From contig NZ_VMSB01000001.1 of NCBI RefSeq assembly GCF_009858245.1, forward strand, positions 3,229,623-3,293,622: a stretch of 64,000 nt of DNA. Direction: 5' to 3'. The notes under the pieces are model-generated. The model saw only the letters and a list, made by a program, of their open reading frames with translations. It was not told the origin of the DNA and searched no databases. The first letter of the stretch is position 1. The number at the start of each line of letters is the position of its first letter. Positions 45,870-53,934 of the stretch are shown here, piece after piece. The DNA is from Ornithinibacter aureus. GTDB taxonomy: Bacteria; Actinomycetota; Actinomycetes; Actinomycetales; Dermatophilaceae. The position numbers were made by a program, and so were the translations under genes.

Positions 45870-46853
45870 ATGGCAGAGGTGACGGTCGTCGGTGGAGGTG
45901 TCGTGGGGCTGACCTGTGCCCTCGAGCTCGCACGCGCCGGGCACGAGGTGCGCTGCGTGCGGGACCAGCCGGTCGCCGAGACGGTGTCAGCGGTGGCCGG
46001 AGGGCTCTGGTTCCCGTACCACGTCGAGCCGCGGGACCGCGTGGTCGCGTGGGGCGCCGTGGCTTTGACCCGGTTCGCCGACCTGGCGAGCGACCCGGCA
46101 TCCGGGGTGATGATGCGCGAGGGGCTGCTCGTGGAGCGGGGGTCGGCCGATCGCTGGTGGACCACGAGCGTCCCGTCGTGGCGCGAGGCGTCGGCCGCCG
46201 AGCTGCCACCGGGTGCCACCGGGGGAGTGGTCGCGACCGTTCCGCTCGTGACGATGCCCGTGTTCCTGCCGTGGCTCGAGGCGCAGTGCGTCGACGCCGC
46301 AGTGGAGTTCGAGCAGGCCCACGTGAGCTCCCTCGACGACCTCGAGGGCGACGTGGTCGTCGTCGCGGCCGGGCTGCGGTCGGGCGCCCTGGTGGACGAC
46401 GACGCCGGGATGCCGTCGCGTGGCCAGGTCGCGCTGCTGGAGAACCCCGGGCTGACCCGCTGGCTCATCGACGACGACCACCCGGACGGCCTGCTCTACG
46501 TGCTGCCGCACCCGGGGTGGGTCGTGTGCGGCGGAACGGATGTCAGCGGTTCATGGGACACCGAACCCGACCCGCAGGTGCACGCGGCGATCGTGCAGCG
46601 GGTTCGTGACGCCGTCCCCGCGCTCGCGGCGGCCCGGGTGATCGGACCCCGCGTGGGGTTGCGCCCGGTCGCGCCCGAGGTGTCGCTCACGGCATCCGAC
46701 GTCGGAGGGCGGACGGTGGTGACCAACCACGGTCACGGCGGCGCCGGGGTCACCCTGTCGTGGGGGTGCGCCGAGGAGGTCGTCCGCCTCGTCGAGGAGG
46801 CGGTGCGGGTCAGCCCGTCAAGACCTGCGGTCGACCCCAGGGCCGGTAGCTGA
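45870..46853 (+). CDS. D-amino-acid oxidase-like flavoprotein
   Basis: The product is 327 residues from the ATG at 45870; an ATG at 45852 would add six. The FAD-binding VTVVGGGVVGLTCALELARAGHEV begins at residue 4, and AVAGGLWFPYHVEP near residue 43 and the C-terminal NHGHGGAGVTLSWGCAEEV are D-amino-acid oxidase signatures. It would oxidise D-amino acids to keto acids, ammonia and peroxide. Its 3' end overlaps the convergent ROK gene by 44 bp. Confidence 0.9.
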   Translation: MAEVTVVGGGVVGLTCALELARAGHEVRCVRDQPVAETVSAVAGGLWFPYHVEPRDRVVAWGAVALTRFADLASDPASGVMMREGLLVERGSADRWWTTSVPSWREASAAELPPGATGGVVATVPLVTMPVFLPWLEAQCVDAAVEFEQAHVSSLDDLEGDVVVVAAGLRSGALVDDDAGMPSRGQVALLENPGLTRWLIDDDHPDGLLYVLPHPGWVVCGGTDVSGSWDTEPDPQVHAAIVQRVRDAVPALAAARVIGPRVGLRPVAPEVSLTASDVGGRTVVTNHGHGGAGVTLSWGCAEEVVRLVEEAVRVSPSRPAVDPRAGS

Positions 46854-48009
46854 GCTCGCGGCAGGCCACCGCCACGCAGCCAAGCAGCTCGGAGCGGCGC
46901 CCGAGCTCGGCGATGCGCACCTCGACGGACTGCGCGATCGCGGGCTGCGTGTAGCGCCTGATCGACTCGCGCACCCCCTCGGCCAGCGGGCTGCCCACGG
47001 TGCTCAGCTCCCCGCCGATGATGATGCCGCGCGGGTTGAGCCAGTTGCACAGGTCCGCCAGGACGCGACCGACCGTGCGCCCGGACTCCTCGACGAAGCG
47101 CGCGACGGCTGGGTGCTCGGCAGCATCGCGCAGGGGGAAGGCGTCATCGTGCGGCGTCAGGCCGGCATCCGCCATGAGGCTGTGGACGAAGGTCGATGAC
47201 GCGACCGTCTCGAGGCAGCCGCGGTTGCCGCACCGGCACCAGTCGCCCTGGTCGGAGACCTGGGTGTGCCCGACCTCCCCGGCGAGTCCGTCGACACCCG
47301 GGTAGGGCAGGCCCTGGAGGATCAGGCTCGCACCGACGCCGTCGCCCAGCTTGACGTAGACGAGGTCGCGGATGCCGCGAGCCGCCCCGTAGCGCAGCTC
47401 ACCCTGCGCTCCCATGTCGGCGTCGTTGGCGACGACGACGCGCCACCCGAGTAAGCGCGACAGCTCGACCTGCGGGTTCACGCCCACCCAGTCCGACATG
47501 ATCGACATGGAGCGGATCTCGTGGGTGTGCGAGTCGATCGGTGCGGGGATGCCGGCCGCAGCGCACCGGATGTCCGACGCGGCGATGCCCGCGTCGTCGA
47601 GCAGGGCGCCGACGATCTCGACCGCGGCGTCGAGCGAGGCCTGGGCCTGGCCGTCGACGTCCAGGTGGGTCCACCGCTCGGCAATGACGTGTCCCTCGGC
47701 GTCCGCGACGGCCACGGCCACGTGGTTGTGGCCGAAGTCCATGGCGACGACGTGGCCTCGGGGCGTGCTCGGCACGAGCATGGCCGACGGGCGTCCGCGA
47801 CCGGAGCCGCGCCCACCCGGGGGAATGAGGTCCTCCTCGATGACGCCTTCGTCGAGAAGCTCCTGGACCACGGCCGCCACGGCGCTGCGCGACAGGCCGG
47901 TCACCTGACCGAGGTCGGCCCTGGTGGGGGGCGGTCCCTGACGGATCAGCGCCGTCACCTGCTCCTTGGTGCGGTGCCGACGGCTCGACGCGGGCTGCTC
48001 GGACTCCAT
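46810..48009 (-). CDS. ROK-family transcriptional repressor
   Basis: The product is 399 residues. An N-terminal winged helix (about 15-60, TRADLGQVTGLSRSAVAAVVQEL) precedes a sugar-kinase-like ROK domain. The ROK zinc motif is in CRCGNRGCLETVAS near residue 268, with the histidine in GEVGHTQV. Such proteins (XylR/NagC type) bind DNA until a sugar ligand releases them. It is divergent from the monosaccharide transporter operon, which it most likely controls. The ATG at 48009 lies six bases after TAGAGT. Confidence 0.92.
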   Translation of the reverse strand: MESEQPASSRRHRTKEQVTALIRQGPPPTRADLGQVTGLSRSAVAAVVQELLDEGVIEEDLIPPGGRGSGRGRPSAMLVPSTPRGHVVAMDFGHNHVAVAVADAEGHVIAERWTHLDVDGQAQASLDAAVEIVGALLDDAGIAASDIRCAAAGIPAPIDSHTHEIRSMSIMSDWVGVNPQVELSRLLGWRVVVANDADMGAQGELRYGAARGIRDLVYVKLGDGVGASLILQGLPYPGVDGLAGEVGHTQVSDQGDWCRCGNRGCLETVASSTFVHSLMADAGLTPHDDAFPLRDAAEHPAVARFVEESGRTVGRVLADLCNWLNPRGIIIGGELSTVGSPLAEGVRESIRRYTQPAIAQSVEVRIAELGRRSELLGCVAVACRELSYRPWGRPQVLTG

Positions 48010-48015
48010 GACAGG

Positions 48016-48021
48016 ACTCTA
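48016..48021 (-). promoter_or_regulatory. -10 box TAGAGT of the ROK gene, leaderless start
   Basis: On the minus strand TAGAGT ends six bases before the ATG at 48009. Confidence 0.55.
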
Positions 48022-48038
48022 GGATCAGAAATAGGCCA

Positions 48039-48067
48039 TTGACAAGAGTTATTCCCAACGATATTGT
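48039..48067 (+). promoter_or_regulatory. Near-consensus promoter of the monosaccharide transporter operon
   Basis: TTGACA (48039-48044) and TATTGT (48062-48067) are separated by exactly 17 bp. The 255-bp gap is unusually AT-rich around this site and leaves a 5' leader of about 190 bases before the ATG at 48265. The surrounding AT-rich words are the likely ROK operator region, but I could not find a clear palindrome. Confidence 0.6.
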
Positions 48068-48264
48068 CCGATAAAACTTCATAAGTCGTAGGACCCGGGG
48101 CCGGCGCCACAGCGCCACGACTCCGGTTCAAGGTGACGATTTGAGAACGTGCGTAGACACTTCGCTCCAGCCTCTACAGGCCGTCACACCGCTCTGGCAC
48201 ACTCGGCAACCGACGCTGGCGTCGTGCTGGATCACCCCCACTCAAGCTGTGCAAAGGAGCACAC

Positions 48265-49845
48265 ATGACATCACCAGAGGGATCGGGCGCAGGTCGGCCC
48301 GACTACATCCTCGAGATGCGGGACATCACCAAGGAGTTCCCCGGGGTCAAGGCCCTGTCCAATGTCGACATGGCGGTGAGGCGTGGTGAGATCCACGCCA
48401 TCTGCGGTGAGAACGGCGCCGGGAAGTCCACCCTCATGAAGGTCCTGTCCGGGGTGCACCCCACGGGGTCCTACACGGGCGAGATCCACTTCAACGGCAA
48501 GCTCGCCGAGTACTCCAACGTCCGCGACAGCGAGCGCGACGGGATCGTCATCATCCACCAGGAACTCGCGCTCATCCCCGAGCTGTCGATCGCCGAGAAC
48601 ATCTTCCTGGGCAACGAGCGCGCCTCCAAGGGCGGGGTCATCGACTGGTTCAAGACCCGGCAGATGGCTGCCGAGCTCATGGAGCGGGTGGGGCTGTCCG
48701 AGGACCCGCTCACCAAGACCAAGGACATCGGCGTCGGCAAGCAGCAGCTCGTCGAGATCGCCAAGGCGCTGTCCAAGGAGGTCAAGCTCCTCATCCTCGA
48801 CGAGCCCACGGCCGCCCTGAACGAGGGCGACTCGCAGCACCTGCTGCAGATCATGGACGGGCTGCGTCAGCGCGGCATCACCTGCATCATGATCAGCCAC
48901 AAGCTCAACGAGATCGAGCAGATCTCCGACGCCATCACGATCATCCGCGACGGCAGGACGATCGAGACCCTTCGCGTCGACGAGGGTGGTGTCGACGAGA
49001 ACCGGATCATCCGAGGCATGGTCGGCCGTGACCTCGAGTCGCGCTTCCCCGAGCACACCCCGCAGATCGGCGAGGTGTTCTTCGAGGTCAAGAACTGGCG
49101 CGTCCAGCACCCGACCCGGGCCGACCGCCTCGTCTGCAAGGACAGCTCCTTCGTCGTCCGCCGCGGTGAGATCGTCGGGTTCGCCGGCCTCATGGGCGCC
49201 GGCCGCACCGAGCTGATGCGCAGCATCTTCGGTCGCTCGTACGGCACCGTGCTCGGCGGGACGATCACCAAGGACGGCAAGGACCTCGTCCTGCACCACG
49301 TCGCCGACGCCATCCACGAGGGCATCGCCTACGTCACCGAGGACCGCAAGACCCTCGGCGTCAACCTCCTCGACGACATCAAGACGACGACGGTCTCGGC
49401 CAACCTCAAGCGGATCACCCAGGGACTGGTGGTCAACTCCAGCGAGGAGTACCGCTACGCCGAGGAGTACCGCGTCAACCTGCGCACCAAGGCTCCCAAC
49501 GTCGACGAGGGTGTCTCGAAGCTGTCCGGTGGCAACCAGCAGAAGGTCGTGCTCGCCAAGTGGCTGTTCACCGAGCCGGACCTGCTCATCCTCGACGAGC
49601 CGACCCGCGGCATCGACGTCGGGGCGAAGTACGAGATCTACGGGATCATCCAGCGGCTGGCCAGCGAGGGCAAGGGCGTCATCGTCGTGTCCTCCGAGCT
49701 GCCTGAGCTGCTCGGCCTCTCGGACCGGATCTACACCCTCTTCGAGGGCCAGATCACCGGTGTGCTCGACAAGGCGGAAGCCAACCAGGAATCCCTCATG
49801 AAGCTGATGACGAAGGCCCGGACGACCGCGTCCGTGGCCTCCTGA
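48265..49845 (+). CDS. mmsA: Multiple-monosaccharide ABC transporter ATPase (MmsA/GguA)
   Basis: The product is 526 residues with two ATPase domains in tandem. The first has Walker [10 protein letters not shown] near residue 51 and Walker [12 protein letters not shown]. The second lacks a standard Walker A ([10 protein letters not shown]) but has [14 protein letters not shown] and [12 protein letters not shown], the pattern of sugar importers of the RbsA/XylG type. It powers uptake of xylose, arabinose, glucose or similar sugars. The ATG follows AAAGGAG by five bases. Confidence 0.92.
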   Translation: MTSPEGSGAGRPDYILEMRDITKEFPGVKALSNVDMAVRRGEIHAICGENGAGKSTLMKVLSGVHPTGSYTGEIHFNGKLAEYSNVRDSERDGIVIIHQELALIPELSIAENIFLGNERASKGGVIDWFKTRQMAAELMERVGLSEDPLTKTKDIGVGKQQLVEIAKALSKEVKLLILDEPTAALNEGDSQHLLQIMDGLRQRGITCIMISHKLNEIEQISDAITIIRDGRTIETLRVDEGGVDENRIIRGMVGRDLESRFPEHTPQIGEVFFEVKNWRVQHPTRADRLVCKDSSFVVRRGEIVGFAGLMGAGRTELMRSIFGRSYGTVLGGTITKDGKDLVLHHVADAIHEGIAYVTEDRKTLGVNLLDDIKTTTVSANLKRITQGLVVNSSEEYRYAEEYRVNLRTKAPNVDEGVSKLSGGNQQKVVLAKWLFTEPDLLILDEPTRGIDVGAKYEIYGIIQRLASEGKGVIVVSSELPELLGLSDRIYTLFEGQITGVLDKAEANQESLMKLMTKARTTASVAS

Positions 49846-49868
49846 CGACAGACAGGACCCCGCGAGAC

Positions 49869-51161
49869 ATGAATGTCATCAAGAAGATCGTTGGCGGAGA
49901 CTCCCGCCAGCTGGGCATGATCTTTGCCCTGATCGCCCTCATCGCCTTCTTCCAGTGGCGCACCGGCGGCCTCACGCTCACCCCGGACAACGTCAACAAC
50001 ATCATCCAGGGCAACGCCTACGTGCTCGTCCTGGCCATCGGCATGGTGCTCGTCATCATCGCCGGCCACATCGACCTGTCGGTCGGGTCGATCGCCGCGT
50101 TCGTCGGCATCGTCGTCGCCCTGGCGATCACCGACTGGGGACTGCCCTGGCCCATGGCGGTCCTCCTCGGCATCGGCGTCGGTGCCCTGTGTGGCGCTTG
50201 GCAGGGCCTATGGGTCGCCTACGTCGGCATCCCCGCGTTCATCGTGACGCTGGCCGGCATGCTCATCTTCCGCGGCCTCAACCAGTGGATCGGCAAGTCC
50301 AACACCGTCCCCGTTCCCGAGGGCTTCCAGGTCATCGGTGCCGGCTCGCTGCCCGAGTGGGGCCCGAACACGGGCTACAACAACCTCACGCTGCTGCTCG
50401 GCATCGCCGGGTGCGCCGCGATCATCGCCGGGGCCCTGCGCAGTCGCGCCAAGCTCACCAAGATCGGCGCCGACGTCGAGGAGTCGTGGGTCATGTGGAC
50501 GCGGCTGGCACTCATCTCCGCGGTGATCATGGGCGTCATGATGATCATCGCCTCCGGGCGCAAGGGCTTCCCGGTCTCCGGGCTGATCCTCGTCGCGCTC
50601 GTCATCGGCTACGGCTTCCTGGCCAACAAGATGATCCTCGGCCGGCACATCTACGCCGTCGGTGGCAACCGGCACGCGGCCGAGCTCTCCGGTGTGAAGT
50701 CGAAGAAGGTCAACTTCTTCGTCATGGCCAACATGGCGGTGCTCGCCTCGCTGGCCGGCATGATGTTCGTCGCCCGCTCCAACGCCTCCGGTCCGTTCGA
50801 CGGTGTCGGCTGGGAGCTCGACGCGATCGCCGCCGTGTTCATCGGTGGCGCAGCAGTCACCGGTGGTGTCGGCACCGTCGTGGGGTCCATCGTCGGTGGC
50901 CTCGTCATGGCCGTGCTCAACAACGGCCTCCAGCTGCTCGGCATCGGCGCCGACCGCACCCAGGTCATCAAGGGTCTGGTGCTGCTCATCGCCGTCGCGT
51001 TCGACGTCTACAACAAGTCGCAGGGCAAGCCCTCGATCACCGGGCTGCTCATGCGGAACAAGACCGCAGCCGCCCCCGCCGCCCCCGCAGCCGTGGATGC
51101 CGGCAACCCCGCGTCCGCTGCCGTGACCGACACCTCGACGGTCGTCAAGACCGAAGGCTGA
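49869..51161 (+). CDS. mmsB: Multiple-monosaccharide ABC transporter permease (MmsB/GguB)
   Basis: The product is 430 residues with about ten to eleven membrane helices. The family signature VIIAGHIDLSVGSIAAFVG near residue 58 and the later AVFIGGAAVTGGVGTVVGSIVGGLVMAVLNNGLQLLG near residue 320 are present. The long central loop and the extra helices fit the GguB type rather than RbsC. The C-terminal tail of about 40 residues is alanine- and proline-rich. It begins 23 bp after mmsA. Confidence 0.92.
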   Translation: MNVIKKIVGGDSRQLGMIFALIALIAFFQWRTGGLTLTPDNVNNIIQGNAYVLVLAIGMVLVIIAGHIDLSVGSIAAFVGIVVALAITDWGLPWPMAVLLGIGVGALCGAWQGLWVAYVGIPAFIVTLAGMLIFRGLNQWIGKSNTVPVPEGFQVIGAGSLPEWGPNTGYNNLTLLLGIAGCAAIIAGALRSRAKLTKIGADVEESWVMWTRLALISAVIMGVMMIIASGRKGFPVSGLILVALVIGYGFLANKMILGRHIYAVGGNRHAAELSGVKSKKVNFFVMANMAVLASLAGMMFVARSNASGPFDGVGWELDAIAAVFIGGAAVTGGVGTVVGSIVGGLVMAVLNNGLQLLGIGADRTQVIKGLVLLIAVAFDVYNKSQGKPSITGLLMRNKTAAAPAAPAAVDAGNPASAAVTDTSTVVKTEG

Positions 51162-51261
51162 TCCACCACCTCGGTCGCCGCGACCCGGCATCCGACCTCC
51201 GCAGTACCTGACACAAACACCACCCGCGTTCACGCGAACGCACCCCACAGAAAGAAGAACC

Positions 51262-52368
51262 ATGCGATCACTCACCAAGGCCGTCGCCGTCACCGCGGCG
51301 CTGGGTCTGGCTCTCACCGGCTGCGGCCGCTCCGAGGAGGCCACCCCCGAGGCATCGGGTTCCGGCTCGACCGCGGCAGCCGGCGGTTTCCCCGCTGACT
51401 CCGCGATCGGCATCGCCCTTCCGCAGAAGACCTCGGAGAACTGGGTTCTCGCCGAGAACCTGTTCAACGAGGGCCTCACGTCCGCCGGCTTCAAGGGCGA
51501 CGTGCAGTTCGCCAACGGCGGCGTCTCCGAGCAGCAGAACCAGATCCAGGCCATGATCACCAAGGGTGCGAAGGTCATCGTCGTCGGTGCCATCGACGGC
51601 GCGCAGCTCGGCACCCAGCTCAAGGCGGCCAAGGACTCCGGCGCCACCGTCATCGCCTACGACCGTCTCCTGACGAACACGGCCGACGTCGACTACTACA
51701 TCGCCTACGACAACTTCAAGGTCGGCCAGCTGCAGGGTCAGGCCCTGCTCGACGGCCTCGCCATGAAGAAGCCGGCCGGCCCGTACAACATCGAGCTGTT
51801 CGCCGGGTCGCCCGACGACAACAACGCCAAGGTGTTCTTCGACGGCGCCATGGAGGTGCTCAAGCCGAAGATCGACGACGGCACCCTGAAGGTCGTCTCC
51901 GGTCAGCAGAGCTTCGAGCAGGCCGTCACCCAGGGCTGGAAGGCCGAGAACGCGCAGAAGCGCATGGACACCCTCCTCGCCGGTTCCTACACCGGGTCCA
52001 CCGCGCTGGACGGCGTCCTGTCGCCCAACGACACCCTGGCCCGCGCGATCATCACCTCGGTCAAGGCCGCCGGCAAGCCGATCCCGGTCGTCACCGGTCA
52101 GGACTCCGAGGTCGAGTCGGTCAAGTCGATCATGGCGGGCGAGCAGTTCTCCACGATCAACAAGGACACCCGCAAGCTCGTCGAGGAGACGATCGCCATG
52201 GTCGTCGCACTCCAGAAGGGTGAGGAGCCGACGATCACCGACACCACGTCCTACGACAACGGCGTCAAGGTCGTCCCGGCCAACCTGCTCGAGCCGGTCA
52301 TCGTCACCAAGGCCAACGCCGCCGAGGCCTACGCCAACGACCCGGTGCTCGGCCCGCTGACCAAGTGA
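51262..52368 (+). CDS. chvE: Sugar-binding lipoprotein of the ChvE type
   Basis: The product is 368 residues. The signal peptide ends at the lipobox LALTGC, so it is anchored at the outer face of the membrane. The periplasmic-binding fold starts IGIALPQKTSENWV, and the motifs QIQAMITKGAKVIVVGAIDG, YDRLL and GQDSEVESVKSIMAGEQFSTI are those of ChvE-like proteins. It captures monosaccharides for MmsAB. The order ATPase-permease-binding protein reverses the usual order with the binding protein first. A hairpin follows. Confidence 0.92.
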   Translation: MRSLTKAVAVTAALGLALTGCGRSEEATPEASGSGSTAAAGGFPADSAIGIALPQKTSENWVLAENLFNEGLTSAGFKGDVQFANGGVSEQQNQIQAMITKGAKVIVVGAIDGAQLGTQLKAAKDSGATVIAYDRLLTNTADVDYYIAYDNFKVGQLQGQALLDGLAMKKPAGPYNIELFAGSPDDNNAKVFFDGAMEVLKPKIDDGTLKVVSGQQSFEQAVTQGWKAENAQKRMDTLLAGSYTGSTALDGVLSPNDTLARAIITSVKAAGKPIPVVTGQDSEVESVKSIMAGEQFSTINKDTRKLVEETIAMVVALQKGEEPTITDTTSYDNGVKVVPANLLEPVIVTKANAAEAYANDPVLGPLTK

Positions 52369-52399
52369 GCCACGGCCTCCGGGCCACGAAGCACCACTC

Positions 52400-52433
52400 G
52401 ATCGGCCCGTCTGCTCCGGCAGGCGGGCCGATC
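52400..52433 (+). terminator. Terminator after the sugar transporter operon
   Basis: GATCGGCCCG (52400-52409) and CGGGCCGATC (52424-52433) are exact inverted complements, with a further CTGC/GCAG pair inside. It lies 31 bases after the chvE stop and 17 before the convergent arfB stop. Confidence 0.75.
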
Positions 52434-52450
52434 GCCGTCTGCGGCGCGGC

Positions 52451-52897
52451 TCAGGGCTCGGATGCCGGTCGCGCGCGTTTCGCCTTCGTCTCGCCCCGGT
52501 GCCGTTTGGCGGCGAGGCGACGTTCCGTCGAGCCACGGGTGGGGCGGGTGGCTCGACGCGGAGCCGGCGGAGGGGCCATCGCGGTGCGCAGCAGGTCAGC
52601 CATCCGCTCGCGGGCGGCCACCCGGTTGCGGCGCTGCTGGCGGTGCTCGGAGGCGGCGACGACGAGCAGGCGACCCCCGACCAGTCGCGAGTCCAGGACG
52701 CGCAGCACCCGTTCGCGTTGCGTGTCGGTGAAGGCCGAGCAGGTCACGACGTCGAGCTCGATCTCGACGCGGCTGTCAGCGGTGTTCACCCCCTGGCCGC
52801 CGGGCCCCTGCGAGCGGGAGAACCGCTCGACGAGCTCACCTGCGGGAATCGTCAACCCCTTCGGAACGCCCGGCCCGGGCGCGATGACGAGGTCCAT
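52451..52897 (-). CDS. arfB: Alternative ribosome-rescue peptidyl-tRNA hydrolase ArfB
   Basis: The product is 148 residues. The hydrolytic GGQ motif is in SRSQGPGGQGVNTADSRVEI near residue 34, and the basic C-terminal tail (QQRRNRVAARERM to the end) enters the mRNA channel of stalled ribosomes. It frees the nascent chain from ribosomes stuck without a stop codon. The start overlaps the end of the LigD polymerase-domain gene by one base. Confidence 0.92.
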   Translation of the reverse strand: MDLVIAPGPGVPKGLTIPAGELVERFSRSQGPGGQGVNTADSRVEIELDVVTCSAFTDTQRERVLRVLDSRLVGGRLLVVAASEHRQQRRNRVAARERMADLLRTAMAPPPAPRRATRPTRGSTERRLAAKRHRGETKAKRARPASEP

Positions 52898-53886
52898 CAG
52901 GTCCGGCCCGTGTCGTCCTCGGGCTCGGGGGCCGGCGGCGCCCCCTGCGCCTCGTCGCGCTCGGCCCACTCCAGCAGCGGGGCGAGGTCGAACACGGCGC
53001 CATCGATACCGGCGTGCAGGTCGCCGAGGGTTGCGAACCTGGCCGGGACGGTGGCGATGGTGAGCTCTCGTGGCTCGACGTCGTCGATCTCGTCCCAGCG
53101 GATCGGTGTCGAGACCGTGCCGGTGTCGTTGCCACGAACCGAGTAGGCGGCCGCGATGGTGTGGTCGCGGGCGTTCTGGTTGTAGTCGATGAAGACGGCT
53201 CCGGGGTCGCGGTCCTTGCGCCACCACGTGGTCGTCACGTCGTCGGGCAGGCGGCGTTCGACCTCGCGGGCGAAGGCCAGGGCGGCTCGGCGCACGTCGC
53301 CGAACCCGTGGTCGGGAGCAATCCGGACGTAGACGTGCAGGCCGCTGCCGCCGCTCGTCTTCGGCCACCCGACGGCGCCGAGCTCGTCGAGCACCTCGCG
53401 GGTGACCTGCGCCGCGCGGCGCACGCGGGAGAACGGGGCGTCCGGCATCGGGTCGAGGTCGATGCGCCACTCGTCCGGCTTCTCGGTGTCGGCGCGTCGG
53501 CTGTTCCACGGGTGGAACTCCACGGTGCTCATCTGCACGGCCCATGCCACGTCGGCCAGGCGGGTCACGCACAGCTCGTCGGCGTGCAGGCCGTAGCGCG
53601 GGAAGTGCAACCGCACCGTCTCGACCCACGGCGGGGCGCCACGGGGGAGTCGCTTCTGGTGCACCTTCGGCCCGCTCACCCCGTCCGGGAAGCGGTGCAG
53701 CATGCAGGGCCGCTCGCGCAGGGCCCGCACGATGCCCTCGCCGACGGACAGGTAGTAGTTCACCAGGTCGAGCTTGGTCTCGCCCCGGGCCGCGAAGTAG
53801 ACCCGGTTCGGACTGGAGACCCGCACGTCGAAGCCCTCGACGTCGAGGATGACGGGCTCCCCGAACTCACCCTTGCGCGAGGCCAT
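52897..53886 (-). CDS. LigD-type polymerase domain protein (archaeo-eukaryotic primase family)
   Basis: The product is 329 residues, one stand-alone polymerase domain. Recognisable parts are VSSPNRVYFAARGETKLDLVNYY near residue 25, the catalytic aspartates in EWRIDLDPMP near residue 143, and KTSGGSGLHVYVRI near residue 185. In mycobacteria this domain is fused to a ligase and fills gaps during Ku-dependent end joining. No Ku or ligase gene is in the window. The ATG at 53886 was preferred to the GTG nine bases upstream. Confidence 0.9.
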   Translation of the reverse strand: MASRKGEFGEPVILDVEGFDVRVSSPNRVYFAARGETKLDLVNYYLSVGEGIVRALRERPCMLHRFPDGVSGPKVHQKRLPRGAPPWVETVRLHFPRYGLHADELCVTRLADVAWAVQMSTVEFHPWNSRRADTEKPDEWRIDLDPMPDAPFSRVRRAAQVTREVLDELGAVGWPKTSGGSGLHVYVRIAPDHGFGDVRRAALAFAREVERRLPDDVTTTWWRKDRDPGAVFIDYNQNARDHTIAAAYSVRGNDTGTVSTPIRWDEIDDVEPRELTIATVPARFATLGDLHAGIDGAVFDLAPLLEWAERDEAQGAPPAPEPEDDTGRT

Positions 53887-53934
53887 GACCGACACCGTAT
53901 GCCGTCAGCGGGGGGACGTAGGGTTGGCCACGAC

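Noticed and set aside
48045-48110. Clear ROK operator palindrome in the transporter promoter region
   Set aside because: The region is AT-rich as expected, but no convincing two-fold repeat could be fixed by eye.
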